A stretch of 64,000 nt of DNA from Peromyscus leucopus (lineage: Eukaryota > Chordata > Mammalia > Rodentia > Cricetidae), in assembly GCF_004664715.2 (NCBI RefSeq), contig NC_051075.1:23802215-23866214 (forward strand). Direction: 5' to 3'. Positions 42,211-53,745 of the stretch are shown one piece after another; the stretch's first letter is position 1; each line of letters begins with the position of its first letter. The position numbers and the translations under genes are program-made. Below the pieces are notes generated by a model that was not told the DNA's origin, did no database searches, and saw nothing but the letters and a program-made list of their open reading frames with translations.

Positions 42211-43465
42211 AAGTGTAAGTAAGTTTGTTGCAATTCTGCAGGTTTGGTCCCAGGTTTCAGCACCAAAATGTAAGTTTTGCAACACTGGGGAAAGGTATCC
42301 TGACTACTTGGGGAGTCAGGCAACACCTGGAGCTGCTTAGGACAGCTCTGACGGCTGGAGCTGCAAAGAGACAGCTCAGCCCTGGAGGGGAAGTTTTTCT
42401 GACTGCTCAGGAGAGTCAGGCCCAGAACTGCTTCAGCAGTCAAGGGTATCCTGACTATTCAGGGAAAGTCAGGCTATACCTGGTGTGATGGAGGGATGAT
42501 CTCCCTGCAGGATATAGTAATCCTACTCTTCTCCTGGAGAGCCACTACAGCTGAGCTTTGCTCAGCCCCCACTTAAGGGGGCTTCCTAGCAGAGCTCTGC
42601 TTCTCTGGCCTAAGATGTTGCTTCTTTTGCTTCACCCTGCAAAAAGGGAAATCCCTGCAAAAGTGTAGCAATCTCCTCTGGCTACAGAGAAGTGTTACTT
42701 TTTCAGCTCTCCCTTGCTCTGTCCACTGAGGGACTTCTCAGCAAAGATCTTCTATTCAGCTCCTCCTTGCTCTGTCCACTATGGGATGTCTCAGCAAGGT
42801 CCTTCTCTATGCCAGTGAGTGAAGATCTTCACACCCAAAACTGTTTTGAGAAAGATTTATTTGGGAAGGACGAGTCCAGGAGAGTAGCTGCCTCTACCAG
42901 GGTGGAGAGAACAGCCCACAACTGACCAGGAAGGGTGGTTTATATAGGATGTCTTGGGGGTGGAGTCAACCAGTGATTGGTTAGTTTATTTTCTGCCCAG
43001 GGATTGGCCAGTTTTGTGGGCTAGGGACAGAGATGGCCCTGATTTCAGAGCCAAGCTGTGTTTCTTTCACTGGCCTTTCCTGGCTTTTTGACACTGCTTC
43101 TAGGCCAGAGCACATTTCTTTCACTGACTCTGATTCTAGGGACCAAGAGGGTTTCTTTGGTACTAGTTTCAGAGTCAGGGCATGTTTCCTCGGTTCTGGG
43201 TTTGGGGATAAACTGTTTCTTTCTCTGGTTCAGGTCCCAAACCCAGGCTGTGTTTCTTTCCCTGGTCCTGGGCCCCAGGGCCCGGGTGCTACTGTCCTAC
43301 TCTGTGATTGGTTGGTTTCACAAGTCAGCTGCCAGCGTCAGAGATGGCTCTGATCTGAGCCAAACTGTGTTTCTTTCACTGGCCTTATCTGAGCCATCTT
43401 TCCCTAATTCTGGGCACCAGGGTCAGGGTTGGTTTCTTTAGCCAGCCCCTTTTCCTTATAAAAAG
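42211..43465 (-). mobile_element. IAP-like LTR plus primer-binding-site leader, inserted in the older ERV
   Basis: On the minus strand an LTR ends CTTACA at 42269 and is followed by TGGTGCTGAAACCTGGGA (42265-42248), a primer-binding site matching 16 of 18 bases of the tRNA-Phe type used by IAP elements. The LTR has CCAAT boxes (near 42975 and 43002), TATATAAA (42939-42946) and AATAAA (42856-42861). The upstream part repeats GAAAGAAAC motifs. Only about 40 bp of leader remains, so it is neither a plain solo LTR nor a provirus. ERV sequence resumes on both sides. Confidence 0.75.
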
Positions 43466-43965
43466 TTAGTCATTGGGCAAGAAAATGCCCTTGCCTCGAC
43501 TTCTGACAGTATGCAGTCCAAATGGGACAAGCAGGACACAGAAGAAGGACTGCCAAACTTTGCCAAGACAAAGTAAGACAGCCCTTCAGAAAATCCTGCT
43601 TCACCGATAACTCTGTCAGATATGCTTACTCAGGTAATATTATTTCCTTCTTGGGTGTCTGGTGGAGTTGAAGACTTTATAGCCATAGTTTTCCTTGTTG
43701 CCAGATTCAGAATAAAAATTCACCAAAGAAATGTAAAGTGTATAAGATTGAGAGACATTAAAAGGTAGTTTTGGTAATGCAAGTTAGAATAGAAAGTGAA
43801 TTAGGTATTTTGGACTCACCAAGATAGGATAGATATGGAGCATTTTCTCTGAATTTGTCAAATGTTTATGGACTAGACATTGTTGATAGATTTATTACCC
43901 ATATATATTGCATATGTTATTGTACTTACTGTATATAGTTTTTCTTATATTAGTTATTACCTTTT
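43466..43965 (+). mobile_element. ERV 3' internal region, continued
   Basis: 'ttgggcaagaaaatgccctt' and 'acaagcaggacac' match the right-arm copy near 62310-62370, which confirms that the LTR upstream is an insertion. Confidence 0.65.
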
Positions 43966-44142
43966 TTTTAAAGATTTATTTATTATGTATACAGCATGTA
44001 TGACTGCAGGCCAGAAGAGGGCGCCAGATCTCAATACAGATGGTTTTGAGCCACCATGTGGTTGCTGGGAATTGAACTCAGGACCTTTGGAAGAGCAGTC
44101 AGTGCTCTTAACCACTGAGCCATCTCTCCAGCCCCCAGTTAT
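43965..44142 (-). mobile_element. B2 SINE
   Basis: Reverse B2 ending 'gagccatctctccagccccc', with 'agttattacctttttt' on both sides as target-site duplication. Confidence 0.95.
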
Positions 44143-44177
44143 TACCTTTTTTATTATTTTAGACAAAAAAGGGGAAA

Positions 44178-44502
44178 TGTGATATTTTGTTTGTGCTCTA
44201 ACAAAGCTTATCTGAAGATCAGAGGGCAGAGCTAGCCACTAGTTAACCATAGAGGCCAGGCCATGGTGGCACACACCTTTAATTCCAGCACTTGGGAGGT
44301 GGAGACTGGAAGTGATATGGCTGGGCCAAGAGAGGAATATAAGGCAGGAGGAGACAGGAGCTTGGGCCCCCTTTCAGGCTGAGGAATCTGTGAGGTGAGA
44401 AGTGGCTGTGGCTTGCCCCTTTGTCTCTCTGGTCTTTCAGCCTTTACCCCCATATGGGACTCTGGGTTTTTATTATTAAGACCAATTAGAACTCGCACTA
44501 CA
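44178..44502 (+). mobile_element. 3' LTR of the spacer ERV
   Basis: Starts TGTGATATTTTG directly after the polypurine tract AAAAAAGGGGAAA (44165-44177) and ends ACTACA. It contains a B1-like 'cacctttaattccagcactt' segment, as known for some rodent LTRs, and a TTTATT-rich 3' part. Confidence 0.85.
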
Positions 44503-45294
44503 CTCTGGCCCCACCCTTGGCAGCATGCATATCCTGCCTTCTAGATCCCAGTCGGCTTTGTGACCCCTTTGTGTCTTTAAAACCAATACTATTGGGAGCC
44601 GGCATAGTGGGACATGACCAGAATGACGAGAGCATTCTGCCTGAGGCCGACCCGGGGCCCAGCTGCCGATCCTACGAAGCCCAACAACTTGGAGGCATTG
44701 CTGAGATTGCCCTACTGATCAACCTGTTCAGCTGAGATCCATCTGGGAGAGGTTTCAGAAGCCTGCAGCCTGCAGTCTGAGGAAACACGATCAGCTGAGG
44801 AGTTGGCCAGTGAGCAAAATGTGACCTGAGAACACAAGAGAAGGAGCCATCCGGCCACCAAACCAAATCACCAGAGTCATAAGCCAACTGGGAACAGGTA
44901 AGGCCCCATCTCTGGACTGGCAGACTAGGTCTCTATCCCCTAGGCCCCAACCATCAGAGCCCCAGGGACCAGGCAGCTACCTTTCCCTGCTCCCTCACCA
45001 AAAAAAAAAAAAAAAAACCAGTGCCTGCAAAACCAACAACCACCAGAGTCATAATCCCACCCTGCACCAACTGGGAACAACTGCTCCCTGAGACAATGCA
45101 CTAACACCGATTGGACTAAGCTGCTCCTGGAAAAAACAGAACCCAACAGCACTATTTGACCAAGAACTCCCAGTGGACCAAGACTATCAATTGGAACAAG
45201 AGAGGCACCTTCAGACACAGACACCACCTACACCCAGCAGAGGAAGAATTGAGTAGACGCCAGGGCAAAAATACAGGCAACAACATAAAGACCT

Positions 45295-46530
45295 ATGACA
45301 CCATCAGAACCTAGCGATTCTACACTTGCAAGACCTGAACATACCAACACAGAAGAAGCAGGAGAAATCAATCCTAAAAATGACTTTAAGAAGATGATAG
45401 AGGACCTTAAAGAGGAAATGAAAAAACTCCCTTAAAGAAATGGAAGAAAGAAAAAAAAAAAACAAAAAATTGGAAGAAATCAAAGAAAGCCAAGAAAAAG
45501 CAATTAAACAGATGAAGGAAACAGTTCAAGATTTGAAAATTGAAATCTCGAGACAATAAAGAAGACACAAACTGAGGGAATGCTGGAAATAGAAAATCTG
45601 ACTAAACGATCAGGAACTACAGAAACAAGCATAACCAACAGAACGCAAGAGATGGAACAGAGAATCTCTGACGATGAAGACACAATAGAGAAAACAGATT
45701 CATCAGTCAAAGAAAACACTAAGGTCAAAAAAGTAATAACACAAAATCTCCAGGAACTTTGGGACACCATGAAAAGACCAAACCTAAGAATAATAGGGAT
45801 AGAAGAAGTAGAATAATACCAACCTAAAGGCACAGAAAATATATTCAACAAAATCATAGAAGAAAACTTTCCCGCCAGGTGGCGGCGGCGGCGCATACCT
45901 TTAATCCCAGCACTCGGGAGGCAGAGGCAGGTGGATCTCTTCGAGACAGCCTGGTCTACAGAGTGAGATCCAGGACAGGCACCAAAACTACACAGAGAAA
46001 CCCTGTCTAAAAAAACCAAAAGAAAAAAAAAAGAAAAGAAAAGAAAAAAAAAAGAAAAAAAAGAAAAGAAAAAGAAAACTTTCCTAACCTAAAGAAAGAA
46101 ACACCTATGAAGATACAAGAAGCTTATAGAACACCAAATAGGATGGATCAAAAAAAAAGTCCCCTTGCCACATAATAATCAAAACACTAAACATATAGAA
46201 CAAAGAAAAAATATTAAGAGCCACAAAGGAAAAAGACCAAATAACATATAAAGGCAAACCCATCAGAAAACACCAGACTTCTCAATAGAGACTATGAAAG
46301 CTAAAAGGTCCTGAACAAATGTTATGCAGACACTAAGAGACCATGGATGCCAACCCAGACTATTATACCCAGCAAAACTCTCAGTCACCATAGATGGAGT
46401 AAACAAAATATTCCATCATAAAACCAGATTTAAACAATACCTATCCACAAATCCAGCCCTACAGAAAACACTAGAAGGAAAAACCCAACCTAAGGAAATT
46501 AAACACACCTATGAAAACTCAGGCAATAGA
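45295..46530 (+). pseudogene. LINE-1 ORF1 remnant
   Basis: Begins MTPSEPSDSTLARPEHTN, followed by a coiled-coil-type Lys/Glu region. The C-terminal RNA-binding domain is recognisable at 46324-46530 (QPRLLYPAKLSVTIDGVNK). ORF1p is the RNA chaperone of L1. It is broken by frameshifts and a B1 at about 45874-46068. Confidence 0.85.
45874..46068 (+). mobile_element. B1 SINE in L1 ORF1
   Basis: 'gccaggtggcggcggcggcg' to an A/G-rich tail. 'gaaaactttcc' occurs on both sides as target-site duplication. Confidence 0.95.
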
Positions 46531-46572
46531 TAATCCCACATCAACAAATACCAAAGAAGGGAAACACAACAC

Positions 46573-46576
<4 letters not shown>

Positions 46577-46630
<54 letters not shown>
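46577..46630. repeat. (AC)n microsatellite between L1 ORFs
   Basis: About 26 AC units. Confidence 0.97.
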
Positions 46631-46631
<1 letters not shown>

Positions 46632-47780
46632 TAACAGAAACTAACAATCACTGATCATTAATATCCATCAATATTAATGGTCTCAACTCACCTATAAAAA
46701 GGCACAGGCTAACAAAATGGATACAAAAACAGGAGCCATCCTGCTGCTGCATACAAGAAACAGACCTCAACTTCAAAGACAGGCATTGCCTCAGAATAAA
46801 GGGTTGGGAAAAGGCTTTCTAATCAAATGGACTTAAGAATCAAGCTGGTGTAGCTATCCTAATATCTAATAAAATAAAGTTCAAACTAAAATCAATCAAA
46901 AGAGATTGGGAAGGACATTACACATTTATCACAGGGAAAATCCACCAAGATGAAGTCTCAATTCTGAGCATTTATGCCCCAAATACAAAGACACCCACAT
47001 TTGTAAAAGAAACATTACTAAAGCTTAAATCACATATCAAACCCCACACATTAGTAGTGGGAGATTTCAACACACCACTTTCACCAATGAACAGCTCTAC
47101 CAGACTGAAACTCAACAGAGAAATAAAGGCCCTAACAGATGTTATGTCTCAAATGGACTTAATAGACATCTACAGAACATTCCACACTAACACAAAAGAA
47201 TATACCTTCTTCTCTCATGGAGCCTTCTCAAAAATTGACCACATACTCAGTCACAAAGCAATCTCAACAGATACAAAAACATTGGAATAATCTCCTGTAT
47301 TTTATTGGACCACCATGCCTTAGAGTTAGACTTCAGCAACAAAAATTACAGAAAGCCTCCATTCTCATGAAAACTGAATAATTCCCACCTGAAACACCAA
47401 CGGGTCAAGGAAGAAATAAAGAAAGAAAGATTTCCTAGAATTCAATGAAAAAAAATGAATGTACAACATACCCAAACTTATGGGACACTATGAAAGCAGT
47501 GCTAAGAGGAAAAAATCATAGCTCTAAATGCACACATAAAGAAGTTGGAGAAATCTCACACTAATGACTTAACAGCACACCTGAACAGAACACATGAAGC
47601 TCTAGAACAAAAAGAAACAAACACCCAGGAGGAATAGACATCAGTAAATTATCAAATTGGGGGCTGAAATCAATGAAATAGAAACAAAGAGAACAATACA
47701 AAGAATCAATGAAACAAAGAGTTGGTTCTTTGAAAAAATCAACAAGATAGACAAACCCCTATCCAAATTAACCAAAAGGC

Positions 47781-47784
<4 letters not shown>

Positions 47785-47836
<52 letters not shown>
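47785..47836. repeat. (GA)n expansion in L1 ORF2
   Basis: About 24 GA units within what should be coding sequence. Confidence 0.96.
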
Positions 47837-47837
<1 letters not shown>

Positions 47838-48342
47838 CTAAATTAACAAAATCAGAAATGAAAGGGAGACATAACAACAGACAACGAGGGAAACCAGAGA
47901 ATCATCAGGTCATACTTCAAAAACCTGTACTCCACAAAATTGGAAAATCTGGAAGAAATGAACAGTTTTCTGGATAGGTACCACATACCAAAGTTTAATC
48001 AAGACCAGATAAACTATTTAAGTACATCAATAGCCCCTAAGGAAATAGAATCAGTCACTAAAAGTTTCCCAACCAAAAAAAAAGCTTGGGACCAGATGGT
48101 TTCAGTGCAGAATTCTACCAGATTTTCAAAGAAGAGCTAATTCCAATACTCTTCAAATTGTTCCACACAATAGAAACAAAAGGAACATTACCAAACTCTT
48201 TTTATGAGGCTACAGTTACCCTGATACCCAAACCACACAAAAATGCAACAGGGAATTACAGACCAATCTTTCTCATGAACATTGATGCAAAAACACTCAA
48301 CAAAATATTGGTAAACCAAATCCAAGAACACATTAAAAAAAA

Positions 48343-48508
48343 TTGCCGGGCGGTAGTGGCACACACCTTTAATCCCAGCACTTGGGAGGCAGAGGCAGGT
48401 GGATTTTTGTGAGTTCGAGGCCAGCCTAGTCTACGGAGAGAGATCCAGGAAAGGTGCAAAACTATACAAAGAAACCCTGTCTCAAAAAACAAAACAAAAC
48501 AAAACAAT
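48343..48508 (+). mobile_element. B1 SINE in L1 ORF2
   Basis: 'gccgggcggtagtggcacac' to 'ccctgtctcaaaaaacaaaa', splitting the reverse transcriptase region. Confidence 0.95.
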
Positions 48509-50038
48509 TATCCACCATGACCAAGTAGGCTTCATCCCAGGGATGCAAGAATGGTTCAACATATGAAAATCTGTCAATATAAACAAACTGAAAGAAAAAA
48601 AACCACATGATCATCTCCTTAGATGCTGAAAAAGCCTTTGACAAAATCCAACACCCCTTCATGATAAAGGTCTTAGAAAGATCAGGAATACAAGGAACAT
48701 TTCTAAACATAATAAAGGCATTATACAGCAAGCCAACAGCAAACATCAAATTAAATGGAGAGAAACTCAAAGCGATACCACTAAAATCAGGAACAAGACA
48801 AGGCTGTCCACTCTCCCCATACTTATTCAATATAGTACTTGAAGTTCTAGCTAGAGCAATAAGACAACAAAAGGAGATCAAAGGGATACAAATTGGCAAG
48901 GAAGAATTCAAGCTTTCACTATTTGCAGATGATATGATAGTATACATAAGTGACCCCAAAAATTCTACCAGGGAACTCCTGTAGCTGATAAACTCCTTCA
49001 GTAAAGTGGCAGGATACAAGATCAACTCAAAATCAGTAGCCCTCCTATACACAAATGATAAAAGGGCTGAGAAAGAAGTCAGAGAAACATCACCCTTTAC
49101 AATAGTCACAAATAATATAAAATACCTTGGGATAACACTAACTAAACAAGTGAAGGACCTGTTTGAAAAGAACTTTAAGTCTCTAAAGAAAGAAACTGAA
49201 GATATCAGAAAATAGATCTCCCATTCTCATGGATAGGTAAGATTAACATAATAAAAATGGCAATCTTACCAAAAACAATCTGCAGATTCACTGCAATCCC
49301 CATCAAAATCCCAACACAATTCCTCACAGACTTGGAAAGAACAATACTCAACTTCATATGGAAAAACAAAAGACCCAGAATAGCTGAAAGAATCCTGTAC
49401 AATAAAGCAACCTCTGGAGGCATCACGATCCCTGACCTCAAACTCTACTATAGAGCTATAATAATAAAAACATCTTGGTACTGACATAAAAACTGACATA
49501 CAGAACAATGGAATTGAATTAAACACCCTGACATTAATCCACGCACATATGAACACCTAATTTTTGACAAAGAAGACAAAACTATACAATGGGAAAAAGA
49601 AAGTATCTTCAACAAATGGTGCTGGCATAACTGGACGTCAACATGTAAAAGATTACAAATAGATCCATATCTGTCACCATGCACAAAACTCAAATCCAAG
49701 TGGATCAAAGACCTCAACATAAATCCAGTTACACTGAACTTGATAGAAGAGAAAGTAGGAAGTACTCTTGAACGCATTGGCACAGGAGATCACTTCCTAA
49801 ATATAACACCAGTAGCACAGACACTGAGAGCAACAATTAATACATGGGACCTCTTGAAACTGAGAAGCTCTTGTAGGGCAAAAGACATGGTCAATAAGAC
49901 AAAAAGACAGCCTACAGAATGGGAAAAGACCTTCACCAACCCCACATCTGACAGAGGACTGATCTCCAAAATATATAAAGAACTCAAGAAACTAGACATC
50001 AAAATACTGAATAATCCAATTAAAAAAAAAAATGGGCT

Positions 50039-50196
50039 GCCGGGCAGTGGTGGCTCACACCTTTAATCCCAGCACTCGGGAGGCAGAGCCAGGCGGATCG
50101 CTGTGAGTTCGAGGCCAGCCTGGGCTACCAAGTAAGCTCCAGGAAAGGCGCAAAACTATGCAGAGAAACCCTGTCTCGAAAAACCAAAAAAGAAAA
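50039..50196 (+). mobile_element. B1 SINE in L1 ORF2
   Basis: 'gccgggcagtggtggctcac' to 'ccctgtctcgaaaaaccaaa'. 'aaaaaaaatgggct' flanks it on both sides as target-site duplication. Confidence 0.96.
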
Positions 50197-50889
50197 AAAA
50201 AATGGGCTAAAGAGCTAAACAGAGAATTCTCAAAAGAAGAATCACAAATGGCTGAAAGACATTTAAAGAAATGCTCAACATCCTTAATCATCAGGGAAAT
50301 GCAAATCAAAACGACTCTGAGATACCACCTTACACCTGTCAGAATGGCTATGATCAAAAACACCAATGACAGTCAATGTTGGAGAGGATGTGGAACAAAG
50401 GGAACACTCCTCCACTGTTGGTGGGAGTGCAAACTTGTAAAACCACTGTGGAAATCAGTATGGTGGTTTCTCAGAAAATTAGGAATCGAACTACCTCAAG
50501 ACCCAGCCATCCCACTCTTGGGCATATACCCAAGGAATGCTGATTCATACCATAAAGATACATGCTCAACTATGTTCATAGCAGCACTATTTGTAATAGC
50601 CAGAACCTGGAAACAACCTAGATGCCCGTCAACTGAAGAATGGATTAAGAAAATGTGGTACATATACACAATGGAGTACTACTCAGCAGAGAAAAACAAT
50701 GACAGCATGAAATTTGCAGGCAAATGGATGGAACTAGAAAATATCATCCTGAATGAGGTAACCCAAACCCAGAAGGACAAACATGGTATGTTCTCACTCA
50801 TAAGTGGATTCTAGATATAAAACAAAGGACAATCAGACTGCAATCCACAGAACCAGGGAGGCTATATAGCAGGGGGGACCCTAGGATGA

Positions 50890-51186
50890 CTCTGGCTTAT
50901 AATAAGTTTTGGGTTTACCCAATCACTGGGCAAGCCTCAATGAAACATTTCACTATTAGGATAAGAATTTGTACCTTATCAAGCTGATGAAAGAAAATGC
51001 TGGCTGTACTTTCATGAGGGGAGGCTAAAATCTTTTTAGGTTATGGATTAGCCTATAGAAAAATGTCTGCTGTAAATCAGTGAAGGGGAAGATGAATAGG
51101 AATCTCACTTTCACAACTTAAGTAAAACATAGCTCTCTGAACAGATGAAGATAAATTTCTTCTCTATCCCAGAATCTAATCAATAT

Positions 51187-51229
<43 letters not shown>

Positions 51230-51960
51230 TGGTTTTTCGAGACAGGGTTTCTCTGTGTAGCCTTGCACCTTTCCTGGAACTCGCTTTGGAGACCAGGTTG
51301 GCCTCAAACTCACAAAGATCCACCTGGCTCTGCCTCCTGAGTGCTGGGATTAAAGGCGTGCACCACCACCGCCCCGCTTCTAATCAATATTTATATCTAT
51401 AATTCAGCTATTATTTGGCTTAAAAGGACTTAATGGGAAATGTTATTTTTACTATTTTCTAAAGAGAAAATATTTTCCAGTTTCAAATAAACTTGGACTT
51501 TTGAATTATAACCTGTTTTTATGTTCAAGCTATCTGTGTATTATTTCTCCTGCAGTTGTACCTAAACTGTTTTTACATTTTAAAAAAGGACAAATACTAT
51601 AGAATTTATTACTTGAAATATATAGAATATACAAATTTATAGAGATAGAAAGATCAGACATTATCTTGATGGAGAAGAAAGGAATATAGAGCAATGAGTT
51701 CCTAAATACAGAATCAGTTTTGTGTGATGGAAAAACCCCATGAATGAACAGTAGTGTCAGGACATAATATCATGAATGTAATAAATCAATACATTAATGT
51801 AATTAGTGAATATCATAAATATAGTTTTTGAATGAATACTGTGAATGTAATCAATACCACAAATGTAATTAATATCATGAGTGTAATTAATGAATATCAT
51901 GAGAGTAATTTAAAATTTTTTTTAAATTAAAAAAAAATACTATCTGGGTGACTTTTTTTT
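50890..51960. other. ERV-like AT-rich segment
   Basis: 51100-51910 matches 28870-29530 in the left arm, including the 'catgaatgtaataaatcaat' type AT-rich imperfect tandem array at about 51765-51910. No coding sequence. Confidence 0.5.
51185..51385 (-). mobile_element. (TTTA)n and B1 SINE
   Basis: About 11 TTTA units then reverse B1 ('ttttcgagacagggtttctc' to 'gctgggattaaaggcgtgca'). 'tctaatcaatatttat' is duplicated around the insertion. Confidence 0.95.
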
Positions 51961-52092
51961 TTTGACAGGGTTTCTCTGTGTAGTTTTGGTGCCTGTCCTA
52001 GAACTCACTCTGTAGCCCAGGCTGGCCTTGAACTCACAGAGATCTGCCTGCCTCTGCCTCCTGAGGGCTGGGATTAAAGGCGTGCGCCGCCC
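51952..52092 (-). mobile_element. B1 SINE
   Basis: 'ttttgacagggtttctctgt' to 'gctgggattaaaggcgtgcg'. 'ctgggtgact' and 'ctgggtaact' flank it. Confidence 0.93.
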
Positions 52093-52099
52093 TCTGGGT

Positions 52100-52560
52100 A
52101 ACTCTTAAGTTAAAAAGTTTGTCTGGCAGTGCAAGGTACATTCCTGTGTATGAACGCATGGATGTCCAACTTTAATACCTCATTAGACAAGCATTGTTTT
52201 TAAATCCTGTCTTTTATAAACTGCTGTAGAATATTATTTTAACTAGGCACAGATGTCTTACATTTTTTATGCTACAGAATATTACTTTAATGGTGTAAAG
52301 GTGTGCAGTACTTCAGTTAACAAGAACAGTTAGCCAGAAGCAGAACTGCAGAAGCCAAAAAGCAAGATTAGTGCATTTAGAGACCTCCCCAGAACGATGA
52401 ACTTCGATGGGTTAGGTCTTCGTTTTCATTTTGTCAGGTGGTGCTGTGTATGTGCTGAGGTTTATGGCCTGAACCATACCATCATGAACGACTCCATCAT
52501 GGAGTCAGTTGTACTAAGGTCTGGGGCCTGTTACAGTGTGAGAGCCAAAGTCACATTTTA
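52100..52560 (+). other. Unassigned
   Basis: No SINE or coding sequence recognised. It may be part of the LTR-like element after 52755. Confidence 0.3.
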
Positions 52561-52567
52561 AGGTTTT

Positions 52568-52755
52568 TTTTTTTTTTAAAAGATTTATTTATTATGTATA
52601 CAGTGTTCTGCCTTCATGTATGCCTGCACACCAGAAGAGGGCGCCAGATCTCATTACAGATGGTTGTGAGCCACCATATGGCTGCTGGGAATTGAACTCA
52701 GGACCTTTGGAAGAACAGCCAGTGCTCTTAACACCTGAGCCGTCTCTCCAGCCCC
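52568..52755 (-). mobile_element. B2 SINE
   Basis: Reverse B2 ending 'gagccgtctctccagcccc'. 'cacattttaag' is duplicated on both sides. Confidence 0.95.
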
Positions 52756-53150
52756 ACATTTTAAGTTTTAATCACTATGCCTTAGAGATCCATGAAACAA
52801 AAATGTCTCTGATCTCAAGCCCCTTGCCCAAGGACAGCGGGTTCCTGAAATGCTGGAGGCTGTTGTTTACGGAGATAACAAGTCGCAGGTTTTTCACCCC
52901 CCTAAACAAGTTTGTTTGACCCATCTGCCCCAGATGTGCTTGATCACATGTGGGTCGGGGGTCACAGGCTGGAGGTACGTCAGGATGTATGCTTGGACCT
53001 GTGATTCTGGGTCATTCCCAGGAACCTGGGTATGAACCTGGACAGAGCCCATCTGCCTGGCCAATATTTAAAAGCTTGCTTCAAATTAGGCTTTGAACCG
53101 TGGTAGCGGTCTTATTCTCAGTCGGTAGGATTGAGTCCATGTGGTCTCTG
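52756..53150 (+). mobile_element. Possible LTR (class I-like)
   Basis: A GC-box/enhancer-like stretch, then ATATTTAAAAGCTTGC (TATA-like) near 53065, followed by a short R/U5-like segment. Termini are not clear. Confidence 0.35.
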
Positions 53151-53239
53151 TTAGATCAAGATTGATCAAGGCAACTCGGAAATGGAAGAAGGAGCAGACC
53201 TCTACAGGGGTAACACTGTCCAGTTTGCCTGCTGTTCTT

Positions 53240-53612
53240 TCCCCCTTCCTTCCTTTCTCTTTCTTTCTTTCTGTTTTCTCTCTTCCTTTCTTCTCTCTTT
53301 CCCTTTCTCTCTCCTGCCCTCTTTCTCTCTCTCTTTCCCTTTCCCCCTTTCTTCCTTTCTTTCTCACTTTCTTTCCATCTTTCTTTCTTCTTTCTTTTTT
53401 TGTCTCTCTCATCCTTTCTTCATTTCTTTCCGTCCTTCCTTCCTTCCTTTCTTTCTCTTTTTCTTTCTTTTTCTTCTTCTTTCTTTCTCTTTCTCTCTTT
53501 TTCTTTCTTTCTTTCTTTTTCTTTCTTTCTTTCTTTTTCTTTCTTTCTTTCTTTCTTCTTTCTTTCTCTTCTTTCTTTCTTTCTTTTTCTTTCTTTCTTT
53601 CTTTCTTTCCGC
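53240..53612. repeat. Pyrimidine tract (CTTT)n, right spacer boundary
   Basis: About 370 bp of almost pure pyrimidine. It is the mirror counterpart of the purine tract at 37725-38030. Long frames in both directions are artefacts. Confidence 0.97.
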
Positions 53613-53745
53613 AGGGTCTATCTTTGTAGTCCTGGCTGTCCTGGAACTCACTGTGTAGACCAGGCTGCACTTGAATTTACAGAGATCATCCTGAATCTGC
53701 CTCTTGAGTGTTGGAATTAAAGCCGTGCGCCACACCCCACTCCCA
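53610..53745 (-). mobile_element. B1 SINE at the inner edge of the right arm
   Basis: 'gcagggtctatctttgtagt' to 'gttggaattaaagccgtgcg', the partner of 37590-37730. Confidence 0.9.

Larger units (their letters stand above)
39906..44160 (+). mobile_element. ERV 3' internal region (non-coding remnant)
   Basis: Follows pol and runs to the polypurine tract. 40780-41390 matches about 61120-61580 in the right arm ('gatgccatcacccccagaca' versus 'gatgccactgcccccagaca'). 42110-42210 matches 62194-62300 and includes a short CxxC sequence reminiscent of a zinc knuckle. It is interrupted by SINEs and an LTR. No env-like frame was recognised. Confidence 0.6.
46635..50814 (+). pseudogene. LINE-1 ORF2 remnant
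   Basis: Endonuclease domain about 46660-47290 (GDFNTPLSPMNSSTR at 47060-47104), a (GA)n expansion at 47785-47835, reverse transcriptase about 47950-49200 with the catalytic FADDM at 48922-48936, and the C-terminal Cys-rich domain near 50380-50450 ([18 protein letters not shown]). The last open piece ends at 50814. There are many stops and shifts, and B1 insertions at about 48345 and 50040. Confidence 0.93.
44590..50885 (+). mobile_element. Near-full-length decayed LINE-1
   Basis: 5' UTR-like leader (44590-45290), ORF1 remnant, (AC)n inter-ORF tract, ORF2 remnant with endonuclease, reverse transcriptase and C-terminal Cys-rich part, then a short 3' UTR. Three B1s are inserted. No A-tail is clear at the 3' end. 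Multiple stops make it inactive. Confidence 0.9.

Noticed and set aside
46324..46533. Candidate novel 69-residue protein
   Set aside because: It is the C-terminal domain of LINE-1 ORF1.
48462..49109. 215-residue minus-strand frame
   Set aside because: Antisense shadow of the LINE-1 reverse transcriptase region.
53141..53658. Ser/Phe/Leu-rich frames resembling a membrane protein
   Set aside because: Pure (CTTT)n simple sequence read in different frames.
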